Shown: piece by piece, positions 33,772 through 45,428 of the stretch | Numbering within the stretch: position 1 is the stretch's first letter | Layout of the letters: every line of letters begins with the position of its first letter | Source: Moniliophthora roreri | Lineage: Eukaryota > Basidiomycota > Agaricomycetes > Agaricales > Marasmiaceae | Length of the DNA: 64,000 bases | Assembly: GCA_001466705.2 (NCBI GenBank) | Contig: LATX02000123.1 | Span: 558,001 to 622,000 of the forward strand | Reading direction: 5' to 3' | Translations under genes and position numbers: made by a program | Notes under the pieces: generated by a model | Seen by the model: the letters and a program-made list of their open reading frames with translations, nothing else | What the model was told of the DNA's origin: nothing | Databases searched by the model: none

Positions 33772-35150
33772 TCAATGCGTAACGCGTCTGCATAAGCAGG
33801 TGCGCACTGCTCCAGCCTGACCATCCCCCGTAGAATCCGTAGGTGTAAGAGCCCGGAAGAGATGATGGGTGAAAGTTGTGGAGAAACATATCATCAAGTC
33901 TTCGTCTGACAGTGGATATTGAACCATGTCAGTCAAAACCAGGGTGGTGAGAGAAGGCAAGAATCGCAGACAAGAAATTAAAGCTTTGTCTGCCAATCGC
34001 AGGTCGAGATCGAGATGTGTGAGGGTACAGTACGTTCTGACCGCGACAGCAAATCAGGTAGTGGTGCTTCTTTGTGAAGCATCCACGAGTGTCGATTATT
34101 TCAGCAGGAGAGTCAACCGGGATAACGGAGGGAGGCGTTGTGACGACATCGAAGAGACTCTTCAACCTTGGACCATCGTATGGACGTTCCACGATGATAC
34201 GCAGGTCGGACTCGATGTAAGTTTGTGTAAGTATCGACAGGTTTGGGCGAACCTGTGAATCATCTGTATGGAAGTCAAAATTGAAATTGAAGCAAATGAC
34301 GGTGAAAATGGACAGATCTCAGTCGTGTCCAGTGAACGGGAACGGCGAAAGGATCAACAGATCGTTTGCAGATCGTAGGCGCAACAAATGACGATGCTTG
34401 TGTGATATCGAGGAGCGGATAATCGTTTTTAGCCCAAAGGAAAACCATTGTCTTCCAGTGACAGAGACTTCAAAAGATGCACGTTGCCAGGCTTCACGTC
34501 GTCAAATGGAGACAGAACCTCGATTGGGAGATCCATGAAATAAAGAGCATTTCCCTTGTGGCAAATGTCGTATTAAAGCTTCGAGAAACCGGGTATACAT
34601 ATTTTCCAGCTCGGCTGCCACCTCGAGATATAGGATAAGAGCGTGGCAGGTAATACGCAACAGTGAGAGGTGTAGATCGCGCCCTGTCCAGCCAGAGTTT
34701 TACGCCTTCTATCTGTGCATGGAATGAGAAGCGGAGTTCATTGTCAATTTTGCGCTTGGCGAGGACCGGAGAAGAATAGCTCTCCAGAACCAGGGTGTAG
34801 TGAGCGCGATTTCCCGCCAAGAACGACATATAGTGGTGAGCAACAGCGGCGCTTCCATAACGCCGTGCAGGGGAAGTCGATGAGCTGGTAAACAGTGCTG
34901 AAATATCTCTTCGACGATATCCCGAGGAATTCGACGGGTGGGAGATAATAAAGCACGATGATTGTCGATAGACCTAGCTCTGAAGTTTGTCACGTTCGGT
35001 CTGAAGTTGAGATATCCTTTCATTCAGTACCCAAACGTTTTCCTCTGGTTCTCGGATAAGTTGCCTGATCTCTTCAAGCTCGTCAGGCGAAGGGAAATAG
35101 TTGGTCTCAAGTAAATGGGTGAACGGTGAAGTCCGGGGGTATCATAAGTA
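33772..35150 (-). pseudogene. decayed F-box protein gene
   Basis: On the minus strand the N-terminus reads THLLETNYFPSPDELEEIRQLI followed by NERISQLQTERDKLQ, the usual coiled lead of basidiomycete F-box proteins. A one-base shift separates it from RALLSPTRRIPRDIVEEIFQHCLP and LLLTTICRSWREIALTTP, a clear F-box. The frame shifts again before EGVKLWLDRARSTPLTVAYYL (about 34760), and later pieces (PGNVHLLKSLSLED; LRFLPSLTTLVLTDM near 33960) resemble the LRR-like tail. No open model joins the parts and the start codon is missing. F-box proteins present substrates to SCF ubiquitin ligases. This copy cannot do so as read. Confidence 0.7.
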
Positions 35151-35535
35151 CCGTTCTCCGTCTTTGAAAGGAATTTTTGTTCACACACCATAATTGCATT
35201 CATTCAAGTCTTCTCATGCTGCTTCAGAGCAGAAACTGAGCGTAGCTTGAGTAGCTGAGGCGTTCAATGGTGGGGGTCGCTGGCAAATCAACGGAACGAT
35301 GACTCTGACGCGCCCAGGCACGGGTCATAATACTGTTTATGTATATATGATACTTCACTGATTGCTGCTGAAAAGGCGGATGGCATCGTAGCAAAGTTTT
35401 GGGGATGAATCATCAGTGTGAATGTTTGGGGTATTATATGGACCGGTGCCGTGTGAGAATGAGAAGTGTCGTAGGGTATAACTACCTAGTGAAAACACGG
35501 TTCATACGAAAACCGAACCCGAACACAAGATCACC
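35151..35535. other. promoter region of the GST gene
   Basis: No gene seen. It includes about 380 bp upstream of the GST start. Confidence 0.5.
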
Positions 35536-36792
35536 ATGGCTGCCCAGCCTACAGTAATCCTTTATCGGTGAACTACTCTCTTCGAACACCATGATACTTA
35601 TGCTGATCGACAGAACAGTTATGATATATCACCATTCTGCTGGAAAGCAGATAATATCCTCCTCTTGAAAGGCATACCGCACAAGAGAGTCAATGTCTCC
35701 CTATTGCTACCCAGACCAGAGATTACAGACGACCTCGGGTTAAATTACCGTCGAGTTCCTATCATGACAATCGGAAACGACATCTACTGCGATACGAGGT
35801 GAGTCCATGCGAGTCGGAGGTGGTGTGATGGTTCATGAACTCACATTCCACATAGTTTAATGATTCCGGTCCTTGAACGTCGCTTCCCAAACTCCAAATC
35901 AATCTTTCCTCCAAGGAAAGGTGGAGGCGCACCCGATACAGGGCTGATTCGAGCATTTTCAAAGTATTTTGTAGATGACGCCGTATTGCCTGCTGCAGTG
36001 ACCTTAGCTCCTTGGGAAGGCGCAGACGCGCGTGTGATCGAAGACAGGACAAGGGTAAGCGGTCTAGCATGAACAAAACCTGAATCTGAGTGCGTGCGTT
36101 CAGTTCTTGGGAGGAAACGTCAATCTCGTTCAACACATGTTGGCCAAGCGAGGGAAAGGAGTGGCCGATCTTGATGCTCATCTGGCGCTGGTCGAGGAAC
36201 AAGTCGCGGATGGTAGAGAATGGCTGTTCGACACTGAAGGACCGAGTTTGGCGGATGTGGCCATTCATTGGGTTTGTGAGTATTTTAAGGACTATGATGC
36301 GAGTCTGCTTGACGACAAGAAGTTCCCTTGTACACTGAAAGTAAGTTGGATCCTTTTGGGTACATTTGATGACAGCCTGATGTGAAATGCAGTGGTTCGA
36401 ACGTATGAGTGAACATCTTGAAACTAAGAGAAGGGGACATCAGCTCTGGAAAGGAATTGACAGCGAGACGGCTGGTAAAGAGGCTGCAGCAGGCCAATTT
36501 GAGCCCTACGACGTGCGAGGGTTTGATGAACGGGTTGCAAAGTGGCTGGGAGTAGAGCGAGGACAGACTGTGTCCATTGCACCAGCTGGTGATGGTCTGC
36601 CATACAACGGTAAGTTGACAAGCCGGGCAAAGTGATGGATATGCTTACTGAACTCCTGCAGCGAAAGACTACTCGACAATCGGGAAACTGGTATCGTTGA
36701 ACACAGAGGAAATTTGCGTAGAAATCGAGGGAAAGTTGGGAACTTTTCGGTGTCACTTTCCTAGGCTTGGATATACCGTCAAGCCTCTGTGA
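35536..36792 (+). CDS. glutathione S-transferase-like protein with C-terminal extension
   Basis: Six exons (35536-35567, 35619-35798, 35856-36054, 36104-36340, 36393-36609, 36662-36792) give 331 aa. The thioredoxin-like N-terminus starts MAAQPTVILYRYDISPFCWKADNILLLKGI; SPFC is the active-site loop and VPIMTIGN carries the cis-proline. DTSLMIPVLE is the glutathione-contact helix. A helical GST C-domain follows, with REWLFDTEGPSLADVAIHWV as its capping block. After about residue 215 there is an extra region ending RCHFPRLGYTVKPL. This is longer than a normal 210-230 aa GST and is typical of an Agaricomycete group with a two-part C-terminus. It is cytosolic and probably detoxifies or conjugates small molecules; the substrate is unknown. 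A decayed relative lies at 42669-43850. Confidence 0.85.
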
Positions 36793-37967
36793 CTATCACC
36801 GTACACCAACCCTTGTCGCATGCTAACTTATCATACCCACACCTGTGGGTTGAATGAGACAAAGTCGGCCCATATGAGGAGAATGTGAAAGAATATATGA
36901 CGGCTGTTGGCATTTTCGAGAGGTGCGGCTCGGAACTTGAAATTTGACAGCGGCAATTTCGGCATAGTATCCTTTTGTTCAGTGCCGAAGTTCGTTTTGT
37001 CCGGGAGTCCCTCCAAGTCCCCGGCTCCCGCAAAGCTACATCGTAGGTGTCTGTTCCCGGGTATAACTATGTGCTCGAGTAAATCGACGTCTCATTCGCA
37101 ATTTGCTGCCTCCAGAGGAAAATTTTCACGAATCGCTGATCCAAGGCATGATGGTGTGATCAAGACGTTGACTTGGAACTCCGCACCGCACCCCTCGGAA
37201 ATCAGGACAACTGGCAAGGCTTTCCTGGAGCGTCCGTTGTACAGTTATTCAAGAAATCGTAGGCCGGATTCTCTTACGCCGCCCTCAGGATTTTTGTTTA
37301 GGTGCAAACAATCCCGTGGTGCTCTCAGCCCTTGTCAGCGCATTCTCAAACATCGACTGGAAAATGAGCAGTTCTTTTCGAGCTATCGCCCTGCCGTCTG
37401 ACCCTAGAATCCAGGTCGGTGAGGGCACTAGCTGGGGTGGTGATTGTGGGAAGAATGACAATGTCCAAACAAAAATCCTGAGGGTCGCGTGAAAGAGATT
37501 TCTTGAATAGCTGTAAAACTACGCAGCAGATTGTCACAAAGACCAGTTCATTGGATTTTCCGAGTCTCGGCCCAACAAGTCGTATCTTTTTTTATCTTCC
37601 TCATATCACTTGACCTACATATGCTCCGCGACATGATATTGATTGACAGAAAGGCACTCTCACACCTGGATCTTTTCCCAGCTCCGTATCGTCTCGTCCA
37701 GAAGGCGCCTATCCGAGCAACTGTATCGACGGCAAGATGTGCTTCAGGTTCGTACCTAACTTACAGCGCAATTTCCTATGATGATGATGATGATGATGAT
37801 GATATGATAGCAACGATAATGTATGGATGGCAAGGAGTGAAATGTCCATGCTGTTGAAACTTTGTCAGCTGGAAACATAATGACGATAGAAGGTCTGATC
37901 CTCCGATCTCCACATTGTCACAAGTCAAGAGGGTGCGCAGTCCCTGAGAACGTCCTCTTCAACTATC
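36793..37967. other. intergenic region, 1.2 kb
   Basis: Downstream of the GST and upstream of the M28 gene. The 164-codon plus frame at 36907-37401 has no recognisable features. A trinucleotide microsatellite lies at 37778-37803. Confidence 0.55.
37778..37803. repeat. (ATG)n microsatellite
   Basis: Between eight and nine perfect ATG units, about 170 bases before the M28 start. Likely length-variable. Confidence 0.85.
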
Positions 37968-40900
37968 ATGTCGTCAGAAAAAGGTATCCCCTACGACGGG
38001 AAGGGGAGCGAAATTCCGGTTCCTATCATCCATGGAGCACCTCAAGACACTCGCAGACGTCGTTTTCGCCAATTTTTGGGACTTCTTGTGGTAATTCTTG
38101 GGATCCATTATGCAATCAATGGGTTTGGGTTCATGGGAGAAAGGGCAAAACACGATTGGAATGTGTTTGACGCAGCAGCTCATCCGCCTAAGAAGGGACG
38201 TTATATACCTCCCAAATTGGCAGAGAAGCGTTTCTTGTGCGTCAATAGTAACTTTATATGGAGGACTTTCTATTAATCATTGGCTCACAGGGAAGTACCC
38301 GATCCCAAGAGCGCACTGAAAGCTTCAAAACACTATTCTAGTCAACCTCACCTTGCCGGCTCCGAAGCAGACTTTGAACAAGCCAAGGATTTTCTCTCGT
38401 TCCTGCAATCCACCCTCGGCATCAAAGTACCCGATGAACAACCCATATATCCTGCTGGCTCCCCAGAATCACAGAAAGCGACCCTGTCTATTCCAAAACT
38501 GCGTAACCCGCATGCTTGGATTGATGTGTACTATCCTGTGATGAACACGCCCCTCGATCGCGCGCTTCAGGCCCTGAATGACAACGGAGAGGTCATATGG
38601 GAGGCAGATTTAGAAGAGCACGCAGAAGAAGGCGATCCCGATGCTGCAAAGTACAGCAACGCGGTCCCTACGTTCCACGGACTAAGCTCCGCTGGAGACG
38701 TTAAAGGACAGGTCTGTCTGCTTTCTTTTACTTCTTTCGCATTCTGAATGTCGCTTTTAGCTAATCTACGCCAACTACGGCTTGAAAGAGGTAATAGTTC
38801 TGACAGGTCGTGACCGTCTCAGCACTGACGAACTCTTCAGGATTACGATGACTTGGTCGCTAAAGGTGTCAGTTTCAATGGGAAGATAGTTCTTGTGCGA
38901 TACGGAGGTAATTTCCGCGGATTGAAAGTATGTAGACTGCATAGTTGGCCTTTATGAGTTCTCACCATCTATTTAGATTAAAGCCGCAGAGGAACTTGGC
39001 GCTGCTGGAGTCCTCATTTACAGTGATCCTCGGGATGATGGCAGTGTCACGGTTGAGAACGGCTACAAACCGTAAGTATATGCTTGCCTCAGGCTCCGCC
39101 GCGCTAATGTCGTACCCAGCTATCCGGAAGGTCCTGCACGTAACGTCAAAGCGGTCCAAAGAGGCAGTGTCCAATTTCTAAGTTTGTACCCAGGCGACCC
39201 TACTACTCCTGGACGTCCAAGTTACGAAAATAGTACGCGTACCGACGGCGCTAACATTCCCAAGATTCCTAGTCTGCCTATCTCCTGGGAAAACGGGAAG
39301 AAGCTACTGGATATGTTGGAGGGAAATGATTGGAACGGCGTAGTCAGGCTTTCGAATCAGGGTGTGTTGACCGTTGCACCTACCTAATATCATCACTGAC
39401 GTGACTTTCAGTTGACACCAAGGTCACACCGATTTGGAACACAGTTGGTGTTATCCCAGGTCACATCCGGGATGAGATAGTTGTACTTGGCAACCACAGA
39501 GATGGTGTGTGATGATCTGAGACTGGTACTTCTCCGGTAGCTTATGCCGCCACATTCTAGCATGGGTTTTGGGTGCCGCTGATCCTACCAGTGGTACTGC
39601 TTCTATCCATGAAGCCATCCGAGGCTTTGGAGAATTGCTCAAGAAAGGATGGAAGCCCCTCAGGACTATCGTCTTCGCAAGCTGGGACGCAGAAGAGGTC
39701 AGTTTTCTACTTGATCGTAAAACATCTCTACTTCAACTCGTCTCAACAGTATGGCTTGATTGGAAGCACGGAATGGGGGGAAGACTTTGCTGATTTCATC
39801 TCCAAATATGTCGTTGCCTACCTCAACGTCGGTAAGTGCTCAAGAGTTAATTGTCACTGTCCTAGTATTCAATCCACTCATTACCGCAGATATCGCCGCA
39901 TCTGGCTCTCGATTCAGTGCACAAGCCTCGCCTCTTCTCTCCTACGTTGTCCGACACGCAGCAGACGATCTTCCACATCCCACCAGGAAAAATGCTACAC
40001 TTTGGGATGCGACGCAGGATAGCGGCGAATACTTTGGTGTCACAGGCCAACAGATGGATGAAGAAGCTTTAACTGTTCGTTCCTCAACTGCCAGCGTTGC
40101 GGATAGTCTTGGCGTCGGTGTTTTGGGATCCGGAAGCGATTACACCGTTTTCTTGCAAAGACTAGGTGTAAGTATAGCCCGATCTCACTTTAACTACAAG
40201 TCTAAACAGTCGGAAAGGTTGCGAGTATGGACCACGGTTTCAGTGCTGCAAGCCATGATCCTGTTTACCACTACCATTCTGTCTATGATACCGAAATGTT
40301 CCAAGAGAAGTACGCGGACCCTGGGTTCCATCGCCATGTACGTTCTTTTTTACTCTGCTTAGTATACGGCTGACAATGATCACCGAAAGGTCGCTGTCGC
40401 AAAGCATCTCGGTCTCATTGCATTGCGCATTGCATCGCCTCCTATCTTGCCTTTCAATACGACTCATTACTCGTTCGAACTCGACAACTATCTCGACCAG
40501 TTCGTGCCCTTCATTGTCTGATCTTCTAGACCATTAACATTACCCCCCGTTAGAGTCGAAGTCATTCTCTCCACCACTGACATTTCAGTCGATCTCTCTC
40601 CTCTTCGCAAGTCTATTGGATCTCTTCAAGCAGCCTCTCTTGCTTTTGATTACGAGAGGCTTGCTGCTGAACGTGAATTGCGGAAGATTATCAAGAAGTG
40701 GAAGAAGAAGCATGATAGACGTAGGAAGCTTTGGAGGAAGCTTTGGAAGAAATACTGCGAGTGGCAGAAGAAGGTGCTTGGAAAGGAATGCAAGCATCAC
40801 GAGGGCAAAGACTTCACCGAGAGCGAGTTTGAAGCTAGGGATCTCCCCGCGGTTCATCATGTTTCTGGTGAGCCTGTCAAGCATCGGGTTGGACGTCTAC

Positions 40901-41512
40901 CTGGATGGCTCTCCGAACAAAAAGGCGAAGAATTAAGTGCGGAATGGAAAGATGATGTCGTTTACGGTCTCGCTATGGGTTTAGCACTGAACCCTGACGT
41001 CGAGACCGAAAAATCCCTAGTCTGGTCCCTCTCTATGTTCAGTGATGGATGCAAACACCATCAAGCACATCTTGCTACTGGACACCATCATCACCGACCT
41101 CATTGGCCCGGCAAGCTCATTCGCGAACTAATCAAGGTGGTGAAACGTCTCAGAGCCATCAACCACCAGCTCATTGCGTTCGAGAGAGGATTCATTTCTG
41201 AGGCTGGCATCCCCGGTCGCGAATGGTATCGTCATCTCGGTGCGTTCCGTTCTGTAATTCTTGACTTTCCATGACTTATCTTTCGTTCGAACTCCAGGCG
41301 TTGCCCCCGGAAAGTGGCTTGGTACGTTTCTGTGATTGCTTTTACTGGTGTACGGCTTGCTAAATCTCGTTTCAGGATATGGTGCCACCACCCTCCCGGC
41401 ACTAACTGAGGCTATCACTTTTGATAAGAATGCAACTCTAGCCCAGCATGAGGTTGAACGATTGAGGGCTGTTGTGGATGGACTTGCTGAGATAGTCAAA
41501 GTGAAGCACTAA
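37968..41512 (+). CDS. M28 glutamate carboxypeptidase-like membrane protein (PSMA/Vps70 type)
   Basis: Fifteen exons (37968-38236, 38291-38711, 38761-38790, 38841-38927, 38977-39071, 39120-39361, 39412-39504, 39561-39697, 39750-39831, 39890-40167, 40218-40337, 40390-40499, 40554-41239, 41298-41321, 41376-41512) give 936 aa. A short cytosolic N-terminus precedes one signal anchor (FLGLLVVILGIHYAIN). A PA domain is followed by the M28 peptidase, with NHRDAWVLGAADP (His410, Asp420), DAEE (Glu457/458), VDIAAS (Asp486) and HYHSVYD (His598). All zinc and catalytic residues are present. The TFR-dimer-like C-terminal domain ends the protein. Unusual: a long Lys/Trp-rich basic helix (about residues 697-725) and a His-rich stretch (about 822-838) inserted in that domain. 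It probably cleaves C-terminal residues from peptides in the vacuole, secretory pathway or outside. Confidence 0.93.
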
Positions 41513-41735
41513 GCAATCGAGTACCTGATACAAGGAAACTTGCACTTTCCACATGTACAAGTAGTGATAAAATGGAAACACGGATCTTTTGTTATGTCCA
41601 CATAGTTTAGACGCCGGTTCAGACGCCGAACAACAACGCCCTTCTTCCCACCACAATCAAACGCACCTATCGAACATCTCGTTTATTTACCCCTTCACAA
41701 CCTCAAATCTACAGGATCTTTCTGGATAACCTTTA

Positions 41736-42594
41736 ATGTCTTCAGACGGAGCATCGAACAGTAAGTAAGTCGCTTTATTACCGTCGACAAGATCAAGATT
41801 GCGATAACTTTAGATCAGCGATTATTGGCTGCAGCTAGAGAGGACAATGAGGAGATGCTGCTAGAAGTGTTTAAGGCTGGGGGATTTGACATAAACTTTC
41901 AAGACGGGTACGTTTCACGCCAGGTTCAGCCTCCATACAAACTCTGACAGTGACACTCCCCTTTCAAATTGCAGTTTGGGAAACACAGGTGGGCCTCTGC
42001 CCGAGTGTTATGTACAGACTAGGCCACTGAAACAACCCCTCTTTCTTTGTGCACTATCAGCTTTACACAATGCGTACGCCACCTCAGCCCAGAACTATTC
42101 CACCGTCATACCTGACTCTAGAACACTAGCGTTATCAACGGTTCAACAGACGTCCTCGAACATATCCTTTCACATGAAAATTGCGACGTCGACCCCATAA
42201 ACCGAACGGATAAAGCGACACCACTTCATTTGGCTGTGAAACTTGAGAATCAGGAGCTCAGAGCCTACATCGTTTCCAGTCTTTTGGAGGCTGGAGCAGA
42301 CACCAAGTGCGTCTTCTGACTTTATCGTGTGCCTCTCACCCCTAACCGAATCCATTTCTCCTTCAGGATAAAGAACAAGTACAACCAGATGGCCTTGGAT
42401 CTAGTTCCACCCAACGATGCTGATACTAGAAAGTTGATCAGGAAGGCACAAGTGCAATCTACGGTGTCGATGGCTGATGTTGCTAGTGGTATGTCTGACG
42501 TGTCAACAAACTCTTTTTGTACTGATGGGTATGCTTTCTTGACGTAGACGATGACGGAGAATCTGGCTCTGGCTCGGGATCCGATGAAGACTAG
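41736..42594 (+). CDS. small ankyrin-repeat protein, YAR1-like
   Basis: Seven exons (41736-41760, 41814-41907, 41975-41988, 42061-42073, 42130-42306, 42367-42488, 42548-42594) give 163 aa. Ankyrin repeats are visible as NQRLLAAAREDNEEMLLEVF, GNTALHNAVINGSTDVLEHIL and ATPLHLAVKLENQELRAYIVSSLLEAGAD. The tail is acidic and Ser/Gly-rich (DDDGESGSGSGSDED). Size, repeat number and acidic end match yeast Yar1, a chaperone of ribosomal protein Rps3. Exons 3 and 4 are only 14 and 13 nt; together they encode GLGNTALHNA, so leaving them out breaks the first full repeat. The gene starts 223 bases after the M28 stop, on the same strand. Confidence 0.85.
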
Positions 42595-42668
42595 GATTCC
42601 TTCGAGTCTGGGGGTATAAGCGGCAAACTACGCATTCTTTTCTATAAGGAAATGCTGTACCGACGTAC

Positions 42669-43850
42669 TCATAGAAATGTGACTAATAAGTGATATACAT
42701 CTCTTGTACCGAAACTCTTATCCGGTTGCTCCACGTTTCGAGCCGTGAACCCAATTATAGGGAAATGACAGCGGAAGGTACCCAAATTCCCTTGTATTTT
42801 GATGCAATACTCTTCACAGTTCAGAGACACCAAACTCCCCACCGTTGAGCAGTCTTTGGCTAGGGTGATTTCGCGATCAGAATCCTAGGGACAAACTAGC
42901 AATAACATATACCGTTGTAGTTTTGACTGGGCGCGATAGATACAACGTCTCCTCTCGCCAGACCGAGCCAACTCGCCATTATCTCATCGAAACCTGCAGC
43001 TTCGTATGGTTCAAATGTTGTTGCTGCAATCGCCTTCCCGGCTTCATCCCCGGCTTTAGCCTCGATTATATTGTGGGTATTGAGACCTCGGGGTACGCCG
43101 ACATTCGTGCTAGCCACTTTTGAAATCCCAACTCGGAAGTAGGAGTGGCCTAAGGCGTAGAGAAACATACGTACCTTCACCACACTACTGAACTTGACCT
43201 CATCAAAGACGGCATCAAGACCTCGGAAGGCAGGCGACCTTAACCAGTTCAAGATGGCGAACACGGCAGCATCGGCGTATCCTGGGGTTTTAGTATCGAA
43301 GAGCCACTCCCGGCTATCTTTTAGGCTGGGCACCGATCAATGTCTTTGGGTGGGTCATGCTATCAGTTTGCTCCTTTTCTCTGCATTTAGTAGAGAGCAC
43401 AGGCAACATGAGCTTCAGTAGATGCTTCCTCCTTAGAGTCTGCGTTGGAGTGCGATCGAATGGTACGGACCATGTGGGGAGAGATTCGACTTTCCTTGAG
43501 GGGCTACATTGTGATGGACCAAGCTTCTCCTGTCATAGACCCTACGAGTTGAGATAGAGTCAGAAGCCCGCTTCTATAATAGCTAGAGTAAGTGACAACT
43601 CAACCTTCATTCGATCGTCGAGGAACTTTGGGGTCGATACCTTCTCAAGGAATGCAAGTGACGCCATCAGAAAGGAGTGTCTGGTTGGAAAAGTGCCTCA
43701 CGAATGCTTGAATGAGACCGGTATCGGGAATAGTGTATTGTCGTAACTGGTGATTTCTTCGCGTGAGTACGATGGGCCCGCTAACGAATGAAGGATGACA
43801 CCCACTGATACAAGACCACGGGTAAAGCAGACACGACGAATGGCGGCGCA
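42669..43850 (-). pseudogene. decayed GST-like gene, relative of 35536-36792
   Basis: Minus-strand segments match the intact GST in order. PDTGLIQAFVRHFSNQTLL lies at about 43730-43670, SREWLFDTKTPGYADAAVFAILNWL at about 43320-43240, and AATTFEPYEAAGFDEIMASWLGL at about 43030-42960. The last exon, after an intron at the same phase, ends FRCHFPIIGFTARN and beyond, with the stop at 42669. Lesions: a TGA at 43647-43645 where the intact gene has tryptophan (APWEGAD there), and a frame shift after WLARMSAYPE near 43090. The Lys-rich loop region between 43600 and 43330 is unrecognisable, and the N-terminal thioredoxin part was not found. It is a pseudogene. Confidence 0.7.
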
Positions 43851-44139
43851 CTAAAGGTAAGCTTTTATATTCCTACATTCACCCTTGGATCATGTGAATT
43901 CAACCCAAGCATCGGACGGCTTGAACACCGGTTGCAGTCAGTGGGTAGCTGTGGTTTGCTGACGAAGCCAGACAAGTGTTCAAGAAAGCGTGTCATATTT
44001 TTTGAACGGGGAGGGATTGGTCTAGTCAATCGATGTAGTATACAGGGCATAGAGTCCTAGCATGAGAACCTAATTGTACGAGGGTTCAACCTGGTCGAAA
44101 TTTAGAACCTATTGCAACAAAGTAGAGATTGTCACGTAC

Positions 44140-44254
44140 CGATAATGCCGCCGACATCACAGTCAAAATGATAATCCCGAACCCTGTTCAGTTTGGTCGA
44201 TTTGAGTAGAATATCATTGAAGCTTCCACCGTTAGGACGAGTAACGACGTCCAT
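44140..44254 (-). CDS. possible first exon of an unrecognised gene
   Basis: ATG at 44254 opens 38 codons (MDVVTRPNGGSFNDILLKS and so on) ending at a good donor, G-GTACGT, at 44139. The reading looks protein-like, but I could not find following exons before the GST relic. It is divergent from the methyltransferase gene. This may be a gene fragment or chance. Confidence 0.25.
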
Positions 44255-44507
44255 ATAGCTGCTGGTTGCATTTCAGAATATGGCGAAAAATGCCCATACT
44301 GAGATCGACATTCAGTTCAATCTTTCAAAGGTGTTCCCACTAATTTCCTCAAAGATCGCCTGGTGGTGGAAGCCATGCTCGAAGGAGGTGAAAATACGCG
44401 ATGTGAAAGCGAAAACTACGCTTGGGCCATGGTGGTCAGAAGGAAACTTACCTCATCTCAATCGTTATATCTGGGGCCTTCGGTTATATAACACAACAAG
44501 TAGGACT

Positions 44508-45364
44508 ATGGCATCCATTGCACCAGCGACTTCGGTGGTCCTTCAAGCAAACCAGGAGCACTTCAACGCGGATGTCGCAGCTCGATACGATGAGCACCCT
44601 TTACATGCCGAGATGGCCAAGAGGTTGGTTGATTCTCTACGTCTAATGTTCATCACAGACGGCTCAAGGAAGATAGAATTGGAAAAGCTCTTCTGAAGAC
44701 TTACCCGTTTGACGATGAAACCACTTCTGTTCTGGATTATGCTTGTGGGACAGGTAAAGTACATGTGAGCTCATGTTTAAGCCTGCTTGTTGCTTATTGC
44801 TCCTTAGGTCTCAATTCGAAAGAAATACTACCTCATGTCAGGTCCATCTTGGGTGTCGATATCAGTCAGTCCATGGTAGACAAGTACAATGAACAGGCAA
44901 ACAATCAAGGGATGGAACCCAATGAAATGAGAGCTATATGTGCTGATTTGAGAGGAGAACCCGGAGAGCTTGACGATTCGAAATTTGATGTTGTGATAGT
45001 GTGTAACTCGTCTAATAATCTGATTTGTTCTTGAGCTGAAGATGAAGGCCCTCAGTGTTGTATGTCATACCATCACTTCGCCGACCCGCTCCTCACATCT
45101 CGTAAACTCGCGTATTTCCTCAAACCTGGGGGTTATCTATTCGTTGCCGATGTGGAAAGCACACAAGATTGCGCTGAGATACTGCCGTCAAGTGCTAGTC
45201 ACGTTGTCGCTCATAAGCATGGCTTCTCCCAGGAAGTCGTCAAATCCTTCTTCCAGGAGGCAGATCTGGTGTCCTTTGACTTTCGTAGGGTCACCAAAGC
45301 ACGAAAGAACGGTCGGGAAGTGAATATCTTTCTCGCACGGGGCATCAAACCGGGAACAGAGTAG
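44508..45364 (+). CDS. class I SAM-dependent methyltransferase
   Basis: Four exons (44508-44623, 44659-44753, 44808-44998, 45056-45364) give 236 aa. Motif I is VLDYACGTG (about residues 63-71), joined across intron 2. LGVDISQSMVDKYNEQA is the post-I region with the acidic ribose-binding residue. FDVVI then CCMSYHHFADP corresponds to motif II, and LKPGGYLFVADVE to motif III. There is no signal peptide or membrane segment. It belongs to the Methyltransf_11/25-like group common in fungi; the substrate cannot be told. The frame is open upstream to an ATG at 44280, but a TATA-like TTATATAA sits at about 44483, so the start at 44508 is preferred, with a very short leader. Confidence 0.82.
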
Positions 45365-45428
45365 TATAATATTATGGTATGATTCCCTTCGACTATAAGT
45401 ACATGCGCTTTTCTAAAAACGCCACTTC

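Noticed and set aside
36907..37401. 164-codon plus-strand open frame
   Set aside because: No family features, composition rich in S, R and P without pattern, and no splice partners.
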